Assembly: GCF_032108445.1 (NCBI RefSeq)
Contig: NZ_CP134876.1
Span: forward strand, 1,922,001 to 1,986,000
DNA: 64,000 nucleotides
Direction of reading: 5' to 3'
From: Micromonospora halotolerans
GTDB taxonomy: Bacteria; Actinomycetota; Actinomycetes; Mycobacteriales; Micromonosporaceae
Shown here: positions 23,579 to 32,023 of the stretch, piece after piece
Numbering within the stretch: position 1 is the stretch's first letter
Layout of the letters: every line of letters starts with the position of its first letter
Notes under the pieces: generated by a model
The model's database searches: none
What the model saw: the letters and a program-made list of their open reading frames with translations, nothing else
Told to the model about the DNA's origin: nothing
Position numbers and translations under genes: made by a program

Positions 23579-26485
23579 TCAGGAGAAGTCGACCAGGAAG
23601 TAGTAGCTCGTGGTGTCGGTCCACACCCCGTCGGCGGTCCGCCCGCGCACCGTCATGGTGTGCGAATTGACCGAGGTCGGCGTGTAGGTCACCGTGGCGA
23701 CGCCGGCGGCGTTCGCCGCCACCGTCACCGGCGGCCCGTCGTCAACGGTGTACTCGAACTCCACCACGCCCGGGCTGCCCTGGGTGAAGGTGAAGTTCCC
23801 CGCCACGCCCACCCCACCGGACCACTGGCCGGCCGGGTAGGTGTCCGACGTGACCTGCGGCGCCGTGCCGACCAGGAACGGGTAGTCGGTCTGCGGCGTG
23901 TACTCGCCCGCCGCCGTGCGGCCGCGGACCGAGAAGACGTTCGCGCCGTTGCGGTCCATGGTCACCGAGATGTCGGTGACCAGCGCGTCGGGCGTCTTCG
24001 GCACGCTCTGCCAGGCGCCACCGTTGAGCTGGTACTCGAAGGTGGTCACCTCGCTGATCTCGGTGTAGACCCCGAACCTGCCGACCGCGCCGATCCCGCC
24101 CCGCGGGCTGTACTCGTCGTACGCGCTGCTCACGTTCACCCGCGGGTCGCGGACCCGGAAGTAGTACCGGCGCTCGGGGCTGACCGTGCCGTCGGCCGAC
24201 CGGCTGGTGACCGTCAACAGGGTGTACCCGGAGTGCGTCGGCGTGATCTCGACCGTGGCCTTGCCGTCCGAGCCCGCGGCCACGACCTGCTCCTCGCCGC
24301 TGTACTCCAGCACGTAGCGGTACTCCGTCACGTCGGAGCGGCCCGGGTTGAAGGTGAACCGGCCCGCCTGGCCGGGCTGGCCCGCGGCGTCGTTCTCCGG
24401 GTAGTCGCTGGACGTCACCACCGGCGCGTCGCTGACCTCGAAGGTGTAGGTCCGCGTCGGCGAGAAGGACCCGTCCAGGAACCGGGTACGCACCGTCAGC
24501 GTGTTGCTGCCGGAGTGGTCCGGGGCGAGCGTCACCCGAGCCCAGCTGTACTCCGGGTCCACGGTCTGCTCGGGCCCGTCGTTGAGGCGGTAGAGGTAGA
24601 CGTCCACGTCCGGCATCGCGGTGTCGAAGTTGAACTCACCGGGGATGCCCACGCCGCCCCAGGCGCCGTACTCGTAGTACGTGCTGGAGTAGACGGTCGG
24701 CTTGGTGTCGATGACGTTGAACTCGTACTGCTCGACCTCGGAGACCGTGCCGTCGCCGCTGACGCTGCGAACGCGAAGCGTGGTCCAGCCCGGCTCCGTC
24801 GGCGTCCAGCGCAACACCGCGGTGCCGTCCGCCGCCGCGTCGATGCGCCGCATCTCGTCACTGTTGATGGCGTACTCGTACGCCACCACCCCGGTGCGGC
24901 CGGGCCGGAAGGTGAAGCTGCCCGGGCGGTCCACCACCCCGTCGTGGTCCGGGAAGGCGAAGTCGGCCGACTCCACGGTCGGGGTGTCGCGGACCGACAC
25001 GTCCTCGGTGTACCCGCCGACGAACTCGCTGCCGACGTAGCTGCGTACCTGGACCTTCACGGTGCCCGCCTGGGTGAACACCACCGGGACGTCGGTCGTG
25101 CCGTCGGCGTCCGCCGGCACCCGGACCTCGTCGCCGTCACCGATCCGGTAGCCGTACTCGGTGACCCCCTCGACGTTTGTCGAGATGGCCAGCTTGCTCG
25201 GCAACCCGACACCACCCACCGTCACCCGCACCTGCGGGGCGGTCGACTTCACGTAGAACCGGTACTCGGTCGTCTCGGAGGAGTTCGACGCGGCGTCCAC
25301 GGTGCGTACGCTCAGCGACTCGCTGAACGAGGTCGGCGTGTACTCCAGCGTGACGTCCGCCCCGGGCGCGGGCGCCGGGATGTAGTTGTACGTCTCGCCG
25401 AAGCGCCCCCAGTAGTAGCCGACCACGTCCGACGACCCGTTCGCCTTGAAGGTGAACGTGCCCGGGACTCCCGAGCCGCCGTGCGGCTGGCCGTCACTCG
25501 GGTACTTCGTCGAGGTGACCACGGGCGTGGCCGGTCGCTGCGCGTCCACCTTGACGTAACACGGCTCGGCCCAGGCCGAGAAGTCGTGGTCGTCGTAGGC
25601 GCGGCCGGTCCAGGCCACCACGGTGCCGTCCGGGTACTGCGACATGTCCCAGTCGACCTTGGAGAAGGCGCTCCCGTAGCTCGATCCGAACTGCTCGGCA
25701 CGCTGGTCCTCGTGGCCGACCGGCCAGGCGGCGAACTGCCCGTAGTAACTCGCGTCGTTGCTGTCCGCGTCCGCGCCCTTGACCATCAGGCTGTAGTAGC
25801 GCGGCCCCACGGGCTGCGGCTTCTCCATGGTCCCGCAGGCCCAGGAGGGGAACTCGAGACCGATCTGCCCCACCGTCGGCGCGTGGTTCGTCTCGGTGTG
25901 GATGACCGGGAACGGGCGGAGCTTGCGGCCGTGGGAGAGCTTGCTCTCGTAGCCGTGCGGCACCCGGATCTCGACGGTCAGCGTCTGGTCGTTCTGATCC
26001 GCCAGCTTCTGCAGGGCGGGCATGATGTCCCAGACCAGATAGCCGGGGCAGGTGGCCTCCCCGCCGGCCTGGACGGTGCCGAGCAGCTCGCGACGGCGTG
26101 GTGCCGAATCCCAGCTCGTGGTCGCCTTGATCGGATCGGTGCGCCACAGCTCGACCGGCTGGGCCGTCGCGCAGTCCGCCGCCGACCGCTCCGCGATGAC
26201 CAGGTCCGCCTTGTGGATGATGGCCTTACGGAAGCGCGAAACGTCGAAGGTGAAGTAGGACCGCGACTTGTGCTTGGTGCCGGCCGCATCCGTCCACGCG
26301 CCGATCGGCGCATCCCCCGAGGGGTTGACGAACGACTTGCTCGGCTGCTGAGAATCCGTGTAGGCCCAGCCGGACTTGCTCACGTCCCGCCACTCGTAAG
26401 CCTGTGCCGGGCTGGCGTTGACGCTGACCAGGCCGGCACCGAGCACTATGCCCAGTGACGCGGCAAGCAATCTTCGTGCGCGCAC
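23579..26485 (-). CDS. Large secreted protein with DNRLRE-like domain and seven Ig-like repeats
   Basis: A 968-aa exported protein. It has a signal peptide ending near residue 31 (VSVNASPAQA-YEW) and an N-terminal region (about 31-150) resembling DNRLRE/carbohydrate-binding modules (KSRSYFTFDVSRFRKAIIHK). Seven beta-rich repeats of about 95 residues follow, each starting near P-x-V-x-S and ending in YxFxV. The repeats share the pattern GxxGxFTFxxGxxxVxxYxY. There is no anchor motif and no catalytic domain. I start it at the GTG at 26485, after GGAGAGGGG. It may be a structural, adhesive or sugar-binding cell-surface protein; a function cannot be assigned. Confidence 0.82.
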   Translation of the reverse strand: MRARRLLAASLGIVLGAGLVSVNASPAQAYEWRDVSKSGWAYTDSQQPSKSFVNPSGDAPIGAWTDAAGTKHKSRSYFTFDVSRFRKAIIHKADLVIAERSAADCATAQPVELWRTDPIKATTSWDSAPRRRELLGTVQAGGEATCPGYLVWDIMPALQKLADQNDQTLTVEIRVPHGYESKLSHGRKLRPFPVIHTETNHAPTVGQIGLEFPSWACGTMEKPQPVGPRYYSLMVKGADADSNDASYYGQFAAWPVGHEDQRAEQFGSSYGSAFSKVDWDMSQYPDGTVVAWTGRAYDDHDFSAWAEPCYVKVDAQRPATPVVTSTKYPSDGQPHGGSGVPGTFTFKANGSSDVVGYYWGRFGETYNYIPAPAPGADVTLEYTPTSFSESLSVRTVDAASNSSETTEYRFYVKSTAPQVRVTVGGVGLPSKLAISTNVEGVTEYGYRIGDGDEVRVPADADGTTDVPVVFTQAGTVKVQVRSYVGSEFVGGYTEDVSVRDTPTVESADFAFPDHDGVVDRPGSFTFRPGRTGVVAYEYAINSDEMRRIDAAADGTAVLRWTPTEPGWTTLRVRSVSGDGTVSEVEQYEFNVIDTKPTVYSSTYYEYGAWGGVGIPGEFNFDTAMPDVDVYLYRLNDGPEQTVDPEYSWARVTLAPDHSGSNTLTVRTRFLDGSFSPTRTYTFEVSDAPVVTSSDYPENDAAGQPGQAGRFTFNPGRSDVTEYRYVLEYSGEEQVVAAGSDGKATVEITPTHSGYTLLTVTSRSADGTVSPERRYYFRVRDPRVNVSSAYDEYSPRGGIGAVGRFGVYTEISEVTTFEYQLNGGAWQSVPKTPDALVTDISVTMDRNGANVFSVRGRTAAGEYTPQTDYPFLVGTAPQVTSDTYPAGQWSGGVGVAGNFTFTQGSPGVVEFEYTVDDGPPVTVAANAAGVATVTYTPTSVNSHTMTVRGRTADGVWTDTTSYYFLVDFS

Positions 26486-26831
26486 GACGGTGCCCCTCTC
26501 CCCCGTGGATGATGGCGCGCGTTGCCATCGAGTTGCCCGAGCGTATCGAGGCACGACAACGTGGCGCGTACGCGATTCGGCTCATCTGAGACCCGCCGAC
26601 CGGCCCACGCTCCACAAGCCGGCACCAGGACGTACGTGACACTCCGCCGAGCCATCGGCCAGGTGGAGGAGACGGCGACCCGCCGGCGGATCCGGTGAGC
26701 ACGACCGATGCCGCGGCCGGCGCGGCGCATGGCGGCTGTCCCACCGGGTACGCGGACTGGAGGCACGGCGGGTAGGCGCCATGCCGGCGGAAGCGCCTCC
26801 GATCTGACGCACGAGAGAAGAGAGGCACGCG
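26486..26831. other. 346-base intergenic region
   Basis: Upstream of two divergent genes (the Ig-like protein and the small basic ORF). I see no conserved gene, repeat or clear operator in it; promoters for both genes should lie here. Confidence 0.5.
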
Positions 26832-26954
26832 ATGAAGGATAGAATTCTCACCCCGATCAAAAGGGCGACAAAGACCATCCAGGTGCGCCGTAAACGGGGA
26901 GACGCCCTGATCACCAAGGGCAAGGCCACCCGGCCCGGCCGCCTCTTCCAGTAA
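26832..26954 (+). CDS. Small highly basic 40-residue ORF
   Basis: I do not recognise it. The peptide begins MKDRILTPIKRATKTIQVRR and ends in RPGRLFQ, with roughly a third Lys/Arg and very few acidic residues. Three things support a real gene: AGAGAAGAGAGG seven bases before the ATG, a terminator directly after the TAA, and base composition lower in GC than its surroundings. It could be a small nucleic-acid-binding peptide, a toxin-like peptide or a fragment of an acquired gene. Confidence 0.5.
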   Translation: MKDRILTPIKRATKTIQVRRKRGDALITKGKATRPGRLFQ

Positions 26955-26974
26955 GCCCGACAGACCGGGCTTAC
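26951..26974 (+). terminator. Terminator after the small ORF
   Basis: GTAAGCCCG (26951-26959) and CGGGCTTAC (26966-26974) form a perfect 9-bp stem with a 6-base loop. It overlaps the stop codon of the small ORF. Confidence 0.65.
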
Positions 26975-27009
26975 CGGGCGATCGGCCCATCCGGTGAGAC
27001 AAGCTGCCA

Positions 27010-27041
27010 GCGCGCTCGGCCTCCACGAAGGCCGAGCGCGC
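27010..27041 (-). terminator. Terminator after the tandem GNAT gene
   Basis: GCGCGCTCGGCCT (27010-27022) pairs perfectly with AGGCCGAGCGCGC (27029-27041). It begins a few bases past the stop of the minus-strand acetyltransferase. Confidence 0.8.
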
Positions 27042-27045
27042 CACG

Positions 27046-27909
27046 CTACGAACGGCGGCGCAGGTAGCGGGCCCGCCGGCCGGCGTCCTGGAACCCGAGC
27101 TGCCGGTACAGCCCAGCCGCCGGGTTGTTGTCGTTGACGCAGAGACACACCTCCCGCGCCCCGTCGGCCGCCAGGCCCCGCAGCGCACGAGCCATCAGAT
27201 ACGCGCCGACCCGCCGCCCCCGCCACTCGGGCACCACACCGACCTGGTCGACCCAGTTGTCGATGACGTTGACGAAGCCGACGGCGGCACCGTCGGGACC
27301 GCGCGCGATGAGCGACAGGTCCGGCCGGTACTCGTCGTCCTCCCCCAGCTCACCCAGCCACTCCTCGGCGGTGGGCGAGGCGAAGCCGGGCCGGTCGGCG
27401 AACGACGCCCGGTAGGCCTCGAACAGCTCGGGCCCGAGCGTCACCGGCTCGGTGGTCACGTCGACGGGCCGGGCGACCTCCGGGAGCGCGCCGAGGTCGT
27501 GCCGCTGCACCCACTCGGTGAAGGTCCGTTCGAAGCCGCGCGCCGTGAACAGGGCGTCCGCGCCCGGGCTCCACGACTCGGTGGTCACCAGCAGGTCGGC
27601 GTCGCCCGCCTGCTCCTCCGCCCAGCTCAGCAGCCGGCCGCCGAGGCCCCGCCCGCGCCAGTCCGGACGCACCAGGCCGGTGCTGGTGGCAGTCCGCCCG
27701 CCGAGGCCGACCCCCACGGCCGCGACCAGGCCGCCGTCGTGCCAGGCGCCGAGGGTACGGGTCTGGAGCAGCCGCGCCCGCACCAACGGGGCACGGGCGA
27801 ACAGCGGCAGCCCACCGTCGACGGCCAGGCACGCCTCGGCCAGCCGGGTCAGCTCCGGGAGGTGCTCCTCGCCGAACTCCGTCCAGGTCGGCGCGTCCGT
27901 CCCGTCCAT
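27046..27909 (-). CDS. Tandem GNAT acetyltransferase
   Basis: A 287-aa protein with two GNAT domains. The first acetyl-CoA loop is VRPDWRGRGLGGRLL (near residue 80) and the second VVPEWRGRRVGAYLM (near residue 225), followed by NDNNPAAGLYRQLGF. The layout recalls MshD-like mycothiol synthases, but nothing here shows that specificity. The ATG start is at 27909. It may acetylate a small amine or antibiotic. Confidence 0.85.
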   Translation of the reverse strand: MDGTDAPTWTEFGEEHLPELTRLAEACLAVDGGLPLFARAPLVRARLLQTRTLGAWHDGGLVAAVGVGLGGRTATSTGLVRPDWRGRGLGGRLLSWAEEQAGDADLLVTTESWSPGADALFTARGFERTFTEWVQRHDLGALPEVARPVDVTTEPVTLGPELFEAYRASFADRPGFASPTAEEWLGELGEDDEYRPDLSLIARGPDGAAVGFVNVIDNWVDQVGVVPEWRGRRVGAYLMARALRGLAADGAREVCLCVNDNNPAAGLYRQLGFQDAGRRARYLRRRS

Positions 27910-28049
27910 CCCCGCCCCCGTCGTCAGTTGCCCACCAACCTCGTGCCAGCCGGTGAGAAGGCCCGGCAGGCAGTAGGCACCGCACCGGCGACGGGTGTCA
28001 ACCAGGTTCAGTCCGGCACACTGTCGTACCTGCCTGGGAGCATCGGCTG

Positions 28050-28489
28050 ATGGCGACCTCGAAGCAGCCGGTGACCGCGCCGACCGGCGCCAGCGTCGAC
28101 GATTTCCTGGCGGCCGTGCCGGACGACCGCCGGCGGGCCGACGCCGAGCGCCTCTGCACGCTGTTGCGCGAGGTCACCGGCGAGCCCCCGGTCATGTGGG
28201 GCCCGAGCATCGTGGGTTTCGGCAGCTATCGCTACACCTATGCGAACGGGCGCACGGGCGACTGGCCGCTGGTCGGCTTCTCGCCCCGCAAGCACAGCTC
28301 GTCGTCTACCTGGTGGGTGGGTTCGAGGAGCGCTACCCGGCGGTGCTGGCCCGGCTCGGCCCACACAAGACCGGCAAGGGCTGCCTCTACGTGAAGCGGC
28401 TCGACGACGTCGACGAGACCGCCCTGCGCGAGTTGGTCGACCGCACGGTCCGGGTGCACAAGGGCGTCGACCGGGCCAGCCAACGCTGA
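28050..28489 (+). pseudogene. DUF1801 protein gene with a frameshift
   Basis: The first 80 codons encode a normal DUF1801 (YdhG-like) N-terminus (VDDFLAAVPDDRRRADAERL ... MWGPSIVGFGSYRYTYANGR) in one frame. The rest of the family (VVYLVGGFEERYPAVLARLG ... GKGCLYVKRLDDVD) continues in another frame after about 28290. One base missing in CGCAAGCACAGCTC explains it. It is either a decayed gene or a sequencing error; no slippery heptamer is present to suggest programmed frameshifting. Confidence 0.85.
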
Positions 28490-28498
28490 CCGGAGGCG

Positions 28499-28548
28499 GG
28501 GGTCAGCTCGCGACCTGCAACAGCGCTCGGCGAACGCCTGCGGCACGT
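28499..28548 (-). repeat. Degenerate copy of the 3' end of the downstream hydrolase gene
   Basis: About 49 bases match 29490-29539, the end of the epoxide-hydrolase-like gene, at roughly 44 positions with a one-base indel. The copy begins GGGGTCAGCTCGCGACCTGC and flanks the patatin gene on its other side. Confidence 0.85.
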
Positions 28549-28579
28549 TACGGCCCGCCTCCGGCGGCGTCGGGGCGCG

Positions 28580-29425
28580 TCAGTTCCAGACTGACGCGAC
28601 GGCGGCCGCGTGTGCCGCGCCGACGGCCCGGCCGGCGCGGGCGGACGCCGCCCGGGTCGCGGGTGACAGTGCGTTGGTGCCGAACGCGTCGACGGACGCC
28701 TGGTCGGCGTTGATCACGTGGACGGTGGCCGGGGCGAGCGCGGCGATCTCGGCGTCGAGGTCGCCCCACGGCTGCGGCGTGTCCGCGAGAGCCGGCTGGA
28801 TGACCAGCACGCGGTCAGCGCCGGCGGCCAGGTCGGCGTTGGTCATGGAGCGCACTCCGCCGTCGATGTAGCGGCGGTCGCCGATCGCGACCGGCGGCCA
28901 GATGCCGGGCACCGCGCAGCTGGCGGCGACGGCGTCGAGCAGGGTCACGCCGGACTCGCGGGTGAAGATCGCCTCGTCCCCGGTCTCGGCGTCGACCGCG
29001 GGCAGCAGCAGGCGCCGGTCGGGCCACTGCTTCGCGGGGAGCCGGGCGTCGATCGCGGCGAGCCGGAGGGCCGGGTCGACGGTCCGCGCGGCGAGGGCGA
29101 CCTCGCCGAACCGGCGGCGGGCTTCCTGCGGCCCGGACACGCCGGTCAGCACGGCGGCGTAGTCGGCGAAGAGCTTCTCCGTGTCGACGTCGACCTCGAT
29201 CTCGGCGGTCTCGGGGCGCAGCTGGGCCGCGTACAGGTCGTCGAGCGCGACGCCGCTGGTGATCTGCGCGGCGACCGCGGAGCCGGCGGAGGTGCCCACG
29301 ATCAGGTCGGCGGCGAGGATCCGGTCGGCGAGGGTGGGATCGGCGTCGGCCAGGCCGCGCAGGACGCCCAACTCCCAGGCGATCCCGGCCACGCCACCAC
29401 CGGCGAGTACGAGCGCGTTCGTCAT
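28580..29425 (-). CDS. Patatin-like phospholipase
   Basis: A 281-aa acyl hydrolase with the patatin Ser-Asp dyad: oxyanion AGGGVAGIAWE near residue 10, nucleophile GTSAGS near residue 45 and the DGG motif in YIDGGVRS near residue 190. It probably acts on membrane lipids. I use the ATG at 29425 with AAGG nine bases upstream; a GTG at 29431 adds two residues. It is bracketed by two short copies of the same hydrolase sequence, suggesting insertion by recombination. Confidence 0.9.
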   Translation of the reverse strand: MTNALVLAGGGVAGIAWELGVLRGLADADPTLADRILAADLIVGTSAGSAVAAQITSGVALDDLYAAQLRPETAEIEVDVDTEKLFADYAAVLTGVSGPQEARRRFGEVALAARTVDPALRLAAIDARLPAKQWPDRRLLLPAVDAETGDEAIFTRESGVTLLDAVAASCAVPGIWPPVAIGDRRYIDGGVRSMTNADLAAGADRVLVIQPALADTPQPWGDLDAEIAALAPATVHVINADQASVDAFGTNALSPATRAASARAGRAVGAAHAAAVASVWN

Positions 29426-29493
29426 GATCACCAGCCTTGCACAGCAGGCGGGCGCGGTGGTTCCCCGTGCTCCGTGACGGACGCCTCAGGGGG

Positions 29494-30411
29494 TCAGGTC
29501 GCGACCTGCAGCACCGCGTCGGCGAACGCCTGCGGCGCCTCCTGCGGCAGGTTGTGCCCGACGCCGCCACTCACGGTCCGGTGTTCGTACCGGCCGGAGA
29601 AGCGTCCGGCGTAGACGGACGGGTCGAGGTGGGGTGCGCCGTTCGCATCGCCTTCGAGGGTGATGGTGGGCACCTCGATGCTCGGGTTGGCGGCCAGCTT
29701 CTCCTCCACCTCGTCGTACTGCGGCTCGCCGGCGGCGAGGCCGAGGCGCCAGCGGTAGTTGTGGATGACGACGTCGACGTGGTCGGGGTTGTGCAGCGAG
29801 GCGGCGCTCCGGTTGAACGTCGCGTCGTCGAAGGCCCACTTCGGGGACGCCGTCCGCCAGATCAGCCTGGCGAAGCTGTCGAGGTTCGTCTCGTAGCCGT
29901 CCCGGCCGCGGTCCGTGGCGAAGTAGAACTGGTACCACCAGGAGAGCTCGGCCTGCGGCGGGAGCGGCGTGCGCCCCGACGCCTGACCGGCGATCAGGTA
30001 GCCGCTCACCGAGACGAGGCCCTGGCAGCGCTCCGGCCACAGGGCGGCGATGATGTCGGCCGTGCGGGCGCCCCAGTCGAACCCGGCCAGGGTCGCCCTC
30101 GGCACCCCGAGGGCGTCCATGAACGCCACGGCGTCGAGGGCCAGGGCCGCCGGCTGGCCGTTGCGCATGGTGTCGGCCGACCGGAACCGTGTCGTGCCGT
30201 ACCCCCGCAGGTGCGGCACGAGCACCCGGTGGCCGGCCGCCGTCAACCGGGGGACGACCTCGGCGAAGCTGTGGATGTCGTACGGCCATCCGTGCAGCAG
30301 GAGCACGACCGGACCGTCCGGGGGGCCGGCGTCGACGTACCCGACGGTCAGCACACCGGCGTCGACCTGCCGCAGGTCGGTGAACAACGTTGACGATCCG
30401 CTGGCGTTCAT
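29494..30411 (-). CDS. Alpha/beta hydrolase, epoxide hydrolase/dehalogenase-like
   Basis: A 305-aa protein with an aspartate nucleophile: GFDWGA near residue 110 replaces the usual GxSxG. With the HGWPYDIHSF oxyanion loop and the C-terminal GVGHNLPQEAP histidine this points to epoxide hydrolases or haloalkane dehalogenases. A WWYQFYF cap segment is present. The ATG at 30411 has GAGGAGCGACCGGT upstream. It probably hydrolyses epoxides; the natural substrate is unknown. Confidence 0.88.
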   Translation of the reverse strand: MNASGSSTLFTDLRQVDAGVLTVGYVDAGPPDGPVVLLLHGWPYDIHSFAEVVPRLTAAGHRVLVPHLRGYGTTRFRSADTMRNGQPAALALDAVAFMDALGVPRATLAGFDWGARTADIIAALWPERCQGLVSVSGYLIAGQASGRTPLPPQAELSWWYQFYFATDRGRDGYETNLDSFARLIWRTASPKWAFDDATFNRSAASLHNPDHVDVVIHNYRWRLGLAAGEPQYDEVEEKLAANPSIEVPTITLEGDANGAPHLDPSVYAGRFSGRYEHRTVSGGVGHNLPQEAPQAFADAVLQVAT

Positions 30412-30594
30412 ACCGGTCGCTCCTCGTGCTCACCCCGCCGACGTCTGCACGGTAGAGCCCGGCGAGGCCCGCCGGCGGCGGTCCCGGAGAAGGCGATCCC
30501 TGGCGACCCGGGATGGCTAGGATCGCCCTTCCCGCTGGTCAGCGACGACGCGACGCGCTCCGCCGGACGATCGCCTGCGGGATCCGGCCGAGGT

Positions 30595-31332
30595 TCACAG
30601 CACCCGGGTGACCCGCTCCCCGGTGATGCGGGCGTCGCGGTCGGCCGGGTCGAGGTTGGCGCAGAGCACCACCGACGCTCCGGCGGCGAGCGGGGCGAGC
30701 AGCCACTTCAGCGGCTGGTCGTGCTCGGCCACGTCGACCAGGAGCCGGTCGCCGGCGCGCAGGTCGAGCTGTTCGGCGTACGCCCGGGCCACCGCGCCCC
30801 ACTCGCCGTAGCTGGTGCCGTCCGGGCTGGCCGGGTCGGTGGGGCGGAGAGCGCCCAGGTCGGGAGCTATCTCGGGATGCCGGAGCACCTCCGGGGACCA
30901 GTCCAACCAGCCCGGCGGCACCTCGTCCAGCGGGCCGGGGCCGGTGCCGACGAGGTAGCGGTGCGTTCCCTCGGGCACGTCCTCCAGCCAGTCGTCGAGG
31001 CGCTCCGGAGTGACGAACACGGCGTCGTACGGCAGGTCGGCGCCGGGTTCGAGGACGGCCAGCCCGGCCAGGGCCCGGGGCCGGAACGAGACCGCCAGCC
31101 CGACCGACCAGGCCCCGATGAGCACGGCCGCGGTGCGCCAGTGCGGCGGCAGCAGCACGGCTACCCGGTCACCGGGGCGCAGCCCGCAGCCGTCCCGGAG
31201 CAGCCCGGCGCTGCGGGCCGCCCACGCGCCCAACTGCTGCGCGGTGAGGTCGGTGCGCTCGCCGGTGGCACCGTCGAGGTAGCTGAGCAGCGGCTCGTCG
31301 GTCGCGACGGCGACGGGTGCGTGGTCGGCCAT
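30595..31332 (-). CDS. TIGR03089 family protein (acyl-adenylating-enzyme fragment)
   Basis: A 245-aa actinobacterial protein that resembles only the N-terminal subdomain of AMP-binding enzymes: LSYLDGATGERTDLTAQQLG, then RPGDRVAVLLPPHWRTAAVL. The adenylate-forming P-loop (SGTTGxPK) is absent, so activity is doubtful. The ATG at 31332 follows GGAGGAG at seven bases; upstream in-frame codons overlap the TetR gene end. Confidence 0.85.
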   Translation of the reverse strand: MADHAPVAVATDEPLLSYLDGATGERTDLTAQQLGAWAARSAGLLRDGCGLRPGDRVAVLLPPHWRTAAVLIGAWSVGLAVSFRPRALAGLAVLEPGADLPYDAVFVTPERLDDWLEDVPEGTHRYLVGTGPGPLDEVPPGWLDWSPEVLRHPEIAPDLGALRPTDPASPDGTSYGEWGAVARAYAEQLDLRAGDRLLVDVAEHDQPLKWLLAPLAAGASVVLCANLDPADRDARITGERVTRVL

Positions 31333-31358
31333 CGGTGCACTCCTCCCTGGCGGTCTGC

Positions 31359-31937
31359 TCACCCTAACCGGGTGAACCGGTCGACCAGGATGGCCAGCCG
31401 CCGCTCGTGCTGCTCCCGCCGCAGCCGGCCGGTGCGCATCAGGGTGACCAGCCCGTGCATCCCGCTCCAGAAGGTCTCGGTGAACGTCTCCAGGTCGTCG
31501 TCACCGGCGAAGGGGCGCAGCGTCTCGGCCAGCTCGGCGAAGGCCCGGGCCAGCTCGACCGGCACGTCCTGACTGGCGAAGGGCAGGCTCGTGGGGAGGA
31601 TGAATATCGCGTCATAGAGCGCCGGCCGGCGCTCGGCGAACTCGGTGTACGCCGTGGCGATGCCGGCCACCGCCTGCCGCGGGTCGGTGGCGGCGGCCCG
31701 GGCGGCGGCGAGCTCGACGGCCAGCTCACCGCTGCCCTCCACGGCGACCGCCGCCATGATGGCGTCCTTGCCCTTGAAGTGGCTGTAGAGGACGGGCTGG
31801 CTGTACTCGATCTCGGCGGCGAGCCGGCGGGTGGTGACCGCGTCCCAGCCCTCCGACTCGGCCAGTTCCCGGGCCGCGGCGATGATCGCCCGCTCCCGTT
31901 CGGCCCGCTCCCGTTCCCGCCGCGCCTGAATTGACAT
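31359..31937 (-). CDS. TetR family repressor with a WHG-type ligand domain
   Basis: A 192-aa regulator. The N-terminal helix-turn-helix spans residues 18-62 (ELAESEGWDAVTTRRLAAEI, YSQPVLYSHFKGKDAI). The C-terminal domain has the FWSGMHGLVTLMRTGR segment of the TetR_C_13/WHG type. Its start lies 10 bases from the first of two identical-class dyads shared with the divergent membrane-protein gene, which makes it the likely repressor of that operon and of itself. Confidence 0.9.
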   Translation of the reverse strand: MSIQARRERERAERERAIIAAARELAESEGWDAVTTRRLAAEIEYSQPVLYSHFKGKDAIMAAVAVEGSGELAVELAAARAAATDPRQAVAGIATAYTEFAERRPALYDAIFILPTSLPFASQDVPVELARAFAELAETLRPFAGDDDLETFTETFWSGMHGLVTLMRTGRLRREQHERRLAILVDRFTRLG

Positions 31938-31946
31938 GACCGAACT

Positions 31947-32009
31947 CTAGCATCGCTAGCCAACCTGTCACGGCTATGCTAGCTTCGCTCTCATACCTAG
32001 CAGCGCTAG
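31947..32009. promoter_or_regulatory. Paired TetR operators in the divergent promoter
   Basis: CTAGCATCGCTAG (31947-31959) and CTAGCAGCGCTAG (31997-32009) share the perfect dyad CTAGC-N3-GCTAG, with centres 50 bases apart. A degenerate third copy (CTAGCTTCGCT) begins at 31979. The region separates the TetR gene from the DUF4267 gene. Confidence 0.85.
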
Positions 32010-32023
32010 CAACGGAGTCGGAC

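Noticed and set aside
23576..26458. 960-codon plus-strand frame opposite the Ig-like protein
   Set aside because: Val/Arg/Gly-rich with no domain; the minus-strand frame has a signal peptide and regular repeats.
27046..27909. Calling the tandem GNAT protein mycothiol synthase
   Set aside because: The layout is similar, but no specific MshD signature is visible; kept as a generic tandem GNAT.
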